Shown: positions 5,626-10,684 of the stretch, piece by piece
Layout of the letters: each line of letters starts with the position of its first letter
Numbering within the stretch: position 1 is the first letter of the stretch
Source: a bacterium
GTDB lineage: Bacteria > Atribacterota > JS1 > SB-45 > 34-128
DNA length: 10,684 nt
NCBI GenBank assembly: GCA_018894595.1
Contig: JAHIPN010000182.1
Coordinates: 1 to 10,684, forward strand
Direction of reading: 5' to 3'
Notes under the pieces: generated by a model
What the model saw: only the letters and a program-made list of their open reading frames with translations
Told to the model about the DNA's origin: nothing
The model's database searches: none
Translations under genes and position numbers: made by a program

Positions 5626-8600
5626 CTATCTATAATCTCCAATCAGGATAAATCCGGACCAGTACATAGGATAACCATATTTTTGAGCTAATTCCCTTTG
5701 AGCACGACTCAAGGCTTTTACTTTGCTTAACCCCTCTTGCTTCCAATATCCAAAAAATTTTATAAAAAGTTCCATTGTAGGTCTATCAAGAACACTCCAC
5801 AGACTAGCAATTACGGTAGGAGTACCGGCGTAAAGGAACGACCTTACCAGGCCTACCAATCCTTCTGCCTCACTTAACTTACCCAATCCGGTCTCACAGG
5901 CTCCCAAGGCTACCAGATTAGCTTTTAAATTTAAAGAAAAAACTTCATAAGCCAAGACATCTCCATCATTTTGTTCATCTTGGGCTAAACAAATTACACT
6001 AAAAAGGGGTCTCTGATCATCAGCCCGGCCATGAGTGGATAGATGAATAATATCAAAGTTAGAACAAATTTCCTTAAATTTTGTTTCGGTAGCTTCTTTA
6101 TCGATAAAAACATCATTAAAAGGGAAATTCCGAGCCACAATCTTAACCTCTTCCGCACTAAAAGGTAAAGGAGGTGAGCCTCCCTCTCCAAAAAAGGGAT
6201 TGCCAAACCCCAGATAACTTTCTTTATTTTCTTTATTTTTACTCAAACAATAAGAATAGACACTGGCGGAAGGGACATAAAATAGATCATAGCGGTCGAC
6301 TAAAAATCCATCCTCTCCCTTTAAGGCCTGAAAAGGAAGATAAAAAAGACTGCGATGGGGAATTATCCCTATGGTAGTCTTATCCCCTATTAAATCTTTT
6401 ACCGGGGCAAAAAGTATTTGGTAAAGTTCCTCACAAATTTTCTGATAGTTATAGTCCTCTTCGGTAGCGGTAAAAGCCTCTCGGGCCTCTTCTATTTTTT
6501 TGTTAAGATTAATATCTTTTATGCTTATCTCTTTGGTTTTTATCCCCTCCTGCTCTATAATCCATACTAAAATCCTATCTCCGGTAATATAATAATCTAA
6601 AAAAATAATCTCCTCTTCTAAAACAGTCTTCACCTTATCTAAGGTCAGAGGGTTAATAGTAACCAAAGAAGCTACTTCGGGAGAATAGTGATTTAAATCA
6701 TCTTTTACCTGGAAATAATTTTGTTGAAGTTTCTTTAGAATCTTTTGCAATTCCTCTAAATAAGCACTGTTTTGTTCTCCGATCGGCTTAGCCCTTTCCT
6801 GACGTTCTTTATCTTGTAGAGAAATTATCCTTAATTCTAATTCTTGAAGACGACCAATCATCATTTCATCTTCGTTTTTTACCTTGAGTATAGCTCCTCC
6901 CAGGATATCTAAAAAACTACGCGCCCGAGCTCTCTCAGTATAATTGAAAGCTTCTTCAAATCGGCCTAAATCCCAGAGGACCTCTACTGTTAAATCATAG
7001 GCCAGGAGTTTATTTTCAAAAAAACCTCTCTTCATTTCGGAAGAAGTAAGTTTTTCTCGTAATCCTTCCAAAATATCTATAGCCTGTTTAAAGTAAGTAA
7101 GGGATTCTTCTCTTTTCCCTTGTTCCAACAATATCCGGCCTAAACCAGTCTGGCAATACCAGATCATTCGAGAATAATTTAATTTTTGAGCTAACTCCAA
7201 ACCTTTTCTAAAATATTCTTCCGACTTGGTCACATCCTTCATATCCAGGTGGATAGTCCCTAAATTTCCGTAATCCAAAGCCAGATCAAAAGGCATATTT
7301 AATTCCTGGTGAATCTTCAAAGACTCTAATTGGCTATCTAAAGCAAGTTCTAAATAACCCTGATGTTGATTTAAAGAGGCGATATTGTTCATTAAAGCAG
7401 CAATTCGGGGCTGGATATTTAGTTCCTCATAGATTTTCATCGCCTCGGTGTAGGCAGCAAGCGCTTCCTTATACCGCTCCTCATTATTATAGACCACTCC
7501 CAAATTCATCCAGGCATCGGCTATAGTCAAAGGATAATTTAAAGTAGTAGCAAATCGAAGAACCCTGGTAATATAATTTTCTGCCCTCTTTAAGTCATTG
7601 ATTTGTAAATAAAGACTGCCCAGATTGGTATATACTCCTATATCTCCGGGTATATTATACAACTGAATAAGTTCTTCCGCTTCTTCTAAGACCTTTTTGG
7701 CATTTTCAAAATCTCCTTTATCCAAGTAGATAATCCCCATATTATTAAGCACCCAAGCCTCCTGATAACCTAACTCCATTTCCCGGGCTAATATCTGGCT
7801 ATCGATTAAATACTGAAGAGCTTGATTAGAATCTCCCCAAACTTCGTGATAAAGGCGGGCTAAAGAAAGTTTGACCGCAAATTCTCCACACTTAAAACCG
7901 GCCTCTAAACTTACCTGTAAAGAGGACTCACAAATTTGCTGGGCTTTTTGGTAATTTCCTTTTTCTACATATACATAAGCCAAATTATTTAAAGATAACG
8001 CAGTTATTTCCACATTTTCGACTTGAGCAGCAAGATTACAGGAATCTAAGAAATATTTTTCTGCTTTTTCTAAGTCTCCCTGATAAAAATATATTATTCC
8101 AAAGCTTAAAAAGGAAGAGGCTTTCCCAGAAATATCCTGAAGTTGTTCGGCTAATTGGTAGGCAAGTTGAGCATATTCTTCTGATTTATTCAAGTCCTGG
8201 TAACTTTGATATATACCGGCAAGAGTAATATAGACTCTCATAATACCCTGATTATCTTGCAAGTCTTCATATTTTTCTAAGACCTGAAGGAGTACCTGAC
8301 GGGCATCATCATCCTTCCCTTGACGATACCAGGCTCTCCCCTGATAATAAAGGCTTTCTGCAAGTAAATCATCTTTACCTTGAGAGATCGCCAGGGCTTT
8401 TAAAATATTCATCTCTTCGACTAAACGGGAATATTGACCGGTAAGATAAATTTGGTCAACTCTGCTCTGGATATAATCGGTTACTTTCTTCTGTTGGTCA
8501 AAAGAGAGAGCTGAAATGTCGAAGGTGTAATGTAAAAAGTCTTTTTTCTCTGTCTCTTTTTCTACCCACGAAGAAGGCTCAAATTCAATCACCGGCAGAT

Positions 8601-8724
8601 TAATAATCGTTCCATCATTCAGAGTTATATCTAGTTCCTGAGCGAAGGAAGAAAATAAAAATATTCCCGTTAAAATTACCACTATCCATAAAATTACCAA
8701 ACAATAACTTTTCTTTTTTATCAA
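5626..8724 (-). CDS. Exported TPR-CHAT domain protein (caspase-fold peptidase)
   Basis: This 1032-residue protein has four parts. First is a signal peptide (MIKKK, hydrophobic core to about residue 27, cleavage near SFAQ). Second, from about 120 to 605, come roughly eleven TPR units, for example MNLGVVYNNEERYKEALAAY at 406-425. Third is a charged, probably coiled-coil segment (about 615-675). Last is a CHAT domain (about 690-1032) with GIIPHRSLFYLPFQAL, IIHLSTHG and ALGACETGLG. The caspase-like dyad is intact: H898 in STHG and C943 in GACETG. CHAT domains belong to the caspase/separase clan and usually act as proteases controlled by attached repeat domains. The export signal points to action outside the cytoplasm, unlike CRISPR-linked Csx29. 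The start codon is TTG at 8722-8724, with GGGAGGG just upstream; it gives a clean signal peptide. It follows the 8781-10684 gene by 56 nt. The substrate is unknown. Confidence 0.93.
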   Translation of the reverse strand: MIKKKSYCLVILWIVVILTGIFLFSSFAQELDITLNDGTIINLPVIEFEPSSWVEKETEKKDFLHYTFDISALSFDQQKKVTDYIQSRVDQIYLTGQYSRLVEEMNILKALAISQGKDDLLAESLYYQGRAWYRQGKDDDARQVLLQVLEKYEDLQDNQGIMRVYITLAGIYQSYQDLNKSEEYAQLAYQLAEQLQDISGKASSFLSFGIIYFYQGDLEKAEKYFLDSCNLAAQVENVEITALSLNNLAYVYVEKGNYQKAQQICESSLQVSLEAGFKCGEFAVKLSLARLYHEVWGDSNQALQYLIDSQILAREMELGYQEAWVLNNMGIIYLDKGDFENAKKVLEEAEELIQLYNIPGDIGVYTNLGSLYLQINDLKRAENYITRVLRFATTLNYPLTIADAWMNLGVVYNNEERYKEALAAYTEAMKIYEELNIQPRIAALMNNIASLNQHQGYLELALDSQLESLKIHQELNMPFDLALDYGNLGTIHLDMKDVTKSEEYFRKGLELAQKLNYSRMIWYCQTGLGRILLEQGKREESLTYFKQAIDILEGLREKLTSSEMKRGFFENKLLAYDLTVEVLWDLGRFEEAFNYTERARARSFLDILGGAILKVKNEDEMMIGRLQELELRIISLQDKERQERAKPIGEQNSAYLEELQKILKKLQQNYFQVKDDLNHYSPEVASLVTINPLTLDKVKTVLEEEIIFLDYYITGDRILVWIIEQEGIKTKEISIKDINLNKKIEEAREAFTATEEDYNYQKICEELYQILFAPVKDLIGDKTTIGIIPHRSLFYLPFQALKGEDGFLVDRYDLFYVPSASVYSYCLSKNKENKESYLGFGNPFFGEGGSPPLPFSAEEVKIVARNFPFNDVFIDKEATETKFKEICSNFDIIHLSTHGRADDQRPLFSVICLAQDEQNDGDVLAYEVFSLNLKANLVALGACETGLGKLSEAEGLVGLVRSFLYAGTPTVIASLWSVLDRPTMELFIKFFGYWKQEGLSKVKALSRAQRELAQKYGYPMYWSGFILIGDYR

Positions 8725-8780
8725 TTTACCCTCCCTTTTTAAGTTTTTATTCAGGGAAATAATTATACCTTCTTTTGATT

Positions 8781-10684
8781 TTATTGCATTCCTATACCTA
8801 AGCTCTTTTTATAAGAAATAATCATTCGATTAAAATATTTCTGTTCTTTCTCCACAAATACTCCCTCTGATGCCTGGGTTATTGCTGCAAATCCCATCGA
8901 TTGAGCCCCAAAAACACCGGTATATAAAGCCATGGTTTCTATGCTAAAGGAAAAACGGCTGCCTTGATAAGTTCCTCGGAGATATACCTTCCCATTGGTA
9001 AGTTCTATTGCTCCACTTATACCACCGGGAGAAGGTACTATTTTAAATTCCTGATTTACTATAGATAAATCGGGAACTTGTTGTTGTAAGAGATAAGCGA
9101 CCTGTTGAGCTAAATCCTGAGCACTGTTGAATTGCCCCATTAAACCAGGAAATAAAGTTAAAGAAACAAGTCCACTGGTATCTTCCGAAAAAGTCACCGA
9201 TTTATTAAAGGAATCTAAATTCACTAACCAGGTAGAAGGATATTCCAAATAACCGGTAATTAACATATTATGACCAAAAGCCTGGTTTAAACTGTACTGT
9301 TTCCAGATAATCTCAGGCTGCTGAGTCCCTCCCCCTCCAGGAGAAGGTAATACTAGCCCACCTGTGCCTGATTGTGCTGGAATAGGTTGACCTGGAGGAG
9401 TAAGAGTTATCCCCCCTTGTTCAGAAGCTCCGGGAGTTGGGCTTACTATACCCTCAGGTCCAATAGCCGGAGGAGTCTCCGGAATAACGGGAGCAGTCTG
9501 AGGAGCTTCCGAGGTTAATGAAGGTAACGTCTCTCCTTCTCTCTTTATCCCTATTTCAGAAGCAACTCCCTGACCTATAACTGAAAAACATCCTCCCAGA
9601 GAAGAGGAAGAACGGATCTGATCGACAACTGAACTCCCGATTTTAGAACTTATCCTTCCTATAGAAGAACCCATAGAAACATTATCTTGAGCACCTCTCT
9701 TAGAACTTCTTAAAACCCAGGTTTTTCCCAAAGAGGGGGCCTGACTAACTACCATCTCTAAGCCTATTCCTTCCCCTAAATTTTTTAATGAGGAACCTAA
9801 TTGATTAATTGTTCCTCCCCGAAAAGTTGTTCCTAAACCAGGATTAAAGGCTATTTGTTTACCTAATCCCTTAAGATAGGAAAAATTTAAATTTGTCGGA
9901 TAGGCACTTCTGATAACTAAACCCTGAGAGGAAATTTTTCTTCCCAAAGAACCAGGAAACAAATTAGCATAATTCCCGAACATAATTCTTTTAGAAACTG
10001 CCCAGGGAAAGAGTGGTTTTTCCGGAAATAAACGAACCAATTTTGAGCCAAAACTTCGGGAAATAAAAGCCGGTTTATAAGATTTGAAGGGTTTACTATA
10101 ACTCTTGTTCATACCTCTTGGATAGTTAAATTGATTGTTCTCTTCAGAAAATCCTCTGGTCTGTATTAAATTTTCTGAGTAATTTATATTAGTCTGATTG
10201 CCATTTCTTGCTCCTATCTTTTTCGGAGCTTTTACTGATCTTTGGGCTGGAATAGGTTTTCCACATCCAGGACAGAACTTATAATCTGGCTGCAAAGGAG
10301 CTCCGCAATAAGGGCAGAATTTAAAGGTAATTTCCTCAATAGTAGATGGGGCATTCGATGAAGACACTGTTTCAGAAGTTACAGTAACCGGTGGTAAGCC
10401 AGGTTCGGAAGTTACCGGCTCCGAAGTTGCTCCTGATAAAGTAAAGTTATTAAACATTATCTCCAATTCGGGTAATATTTGCTCAAATTTATCTTGCACT
10501 ACTTGACCTTCTAAAATATAGCCCTTCTTATCTTTTAACAAATATATATCAACTGCTTTAATGGGAATTTTTGAATTATCCTCTCGGTGTATCTTATTCC
10601 AGGTATAAAACCTTTTGATGGCAGGTAAACCCCCTATAGTTACCGCTTCCTCCTTAATTTTATAATATTCAGGCATATTTTGGG
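8781..10684 (-). CDS. Multidomain protein with zinc ribbon, 5'-truncated by window edge
   Basis: The frame is open to the window edge and the first ATG (10676) has no visible ribosome binding site, so the true N-terminus probably lies outside. From that ATG there are 631 residues. Residues 1-81 match the second half of domain 1 of the protein at 4415-5497 (GGLPAIKRFYTWN against FGLQAIKKNFIFN), which implies a missing first half and probably a signal peptide. A TSE/P-rich linker follows. Next is a zinc ribbon with CPYC and CPGC (C121, C124, C135, C138), of the type often called zinc-ribbon or DZR. A basic Ser/Gly-rich, probably disordered region spans 143-380 and a Pro/Gly-rich linker spans 390-452. 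The C-terminal globular domain (about 458-625, YLEYPSTWLVNL to FNRMIISYK) resembles the same PsbP-like/DUF superfamily. It is the first visible gene of the block leading into the TPR-CHAT gene 56 nt downstream. Function unknown. Confidence 0.82.
   Translation of the reverse strand, partial: QNMPEYYKIKEEAVTIGGLPAIKRFYTWNKIHREDNSKIPIKAVDIYLLKDKKGYILEGQVVQDKFEQILPELEIMFNNFTLSGATSEPVTSEPGLPPVTVTSETVSSSNAPSTIEEITFKFCPYCGAPLQPDYKFCPGCGKPIPAQRSVKAPKKIGARNGNQTNINYSENLIQTRGFSEENNQFNYPRGMNKSYSKPFKSYKPAFISRSFGSKLVRLFPEKPLFPWAVSKRIMFGNYANLFPGSLGRKISSQGLVIRSAYPTNLNFSYLKGLGKQIAFNPGLGTTFRGGTINQLGSSLKNLGEGIGLEMVVSQAPSLGKTWVLRSSKRGAQDNVSMGSSIGRISSKIGSSVVDQIRSSSSLGGCFSVIGQGVASEIGIKREGETLPSLTSEAPQTAPVIPETPPAIGPEGIVSPTPGASEQGGITLTPPGQPIPAQSGTGGLVLPSPGGGGTQQPEIIWKQYSLNQAFGHNMLITGYLEYPSTWLVNLDSFNKSVTFSEDTSGLVSLTLFPGLMGQFNSAQDLAQQVAYLLQQQVPDLSIVNQEFKIVPSPGGISGAIELTNGKVYLRGTYQGSRFSFSIETMALYTGVFGAQSMGFAAITQASEGVFVEKEQKYFNRMIISYKKSLGIGMQ

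Noticed and set aside
5994..6377. Short open frames inside the CHAT coding region
   Set aside because: They overlap the catalytic part of the CHAT gene in other frames and have no supporting signals.
5626..8724. CRISPR-associated TPR-CHAT (Csx29/Craspase-type) protein
   Set aside because: The protein has a signal peptide and there is no Cas7-11-type gene, array or related factor in the window, so an exported CHAT protein is the better reading.

Overview
The window looks like a chromosomal segment of an AT-rich, Gram-positive-like bacterium with strong GGAGG-type ribosome binding sites. It carries a stand-alone HU gene, spoVS, an Asp23/Gls24 gene and an FmdB-type zinc ribbon. This mix occurs in Clostridia-like Firmicutes and in uncultured low-GC lineages such as Atribacterota-type bacteria. 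I cannot decide between them from sequence alone. No transposase, phage gene, CRISPR array, rRNA or tRNA was recognised.

Layout from left to right. Positions 1-452 are an AT-rich non-coding stretch with a near-consensus sigma-70 promoter (165-193) and a terminator-like hairpin (396-424), leading into the only + strand gene, HU (453-725). A strong hairpin (760-810) separates HU from everything else, which is on the minus strand. Reading the minus strand in the direction of transcription, from high to low coordinates, there are three blocks.

Block A: a 5'-truncated multidomain protein (8781-10684), an exported TPR-CHAT caspase-fold protein (5626-8724), and a secreted two-domain protein with a Pro/Thr linker (4415-5497). 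The block ends in a hairpin that overlaps the last stop codon. The first and last genes share a recognisable homologous domain, so the CHAT protein is sandwiched between two related proteins.

Block B: a single FmdB-type small zinc-ribbon gene (4032-4262) with its own near-perfect promoter (4316-4344) and its own terminator (3948-3997).

Block C: a small secreted protein (3306-3764), a B12-binding-type radical SAM enzyme (1917-3269), a possible 22-residue ORF (1773-1841), spoVS (1446-1706) and an Asp23/Gls24 protein (820-1281). An extended -10 element overlapping the region just past the radical SAM stop suggests that spoVS-asp23 can be transcribed on its own.

The best candidate for an under-described system is Block A. 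It is an extracytoplasmic caspase-like (CHAT) protein with about eleven TPR units, apparently co-transcribed with two related proteins that carry low-complexity linkers and could be partners or substrates. That role is inference from context; the domain calls themselves are direct.
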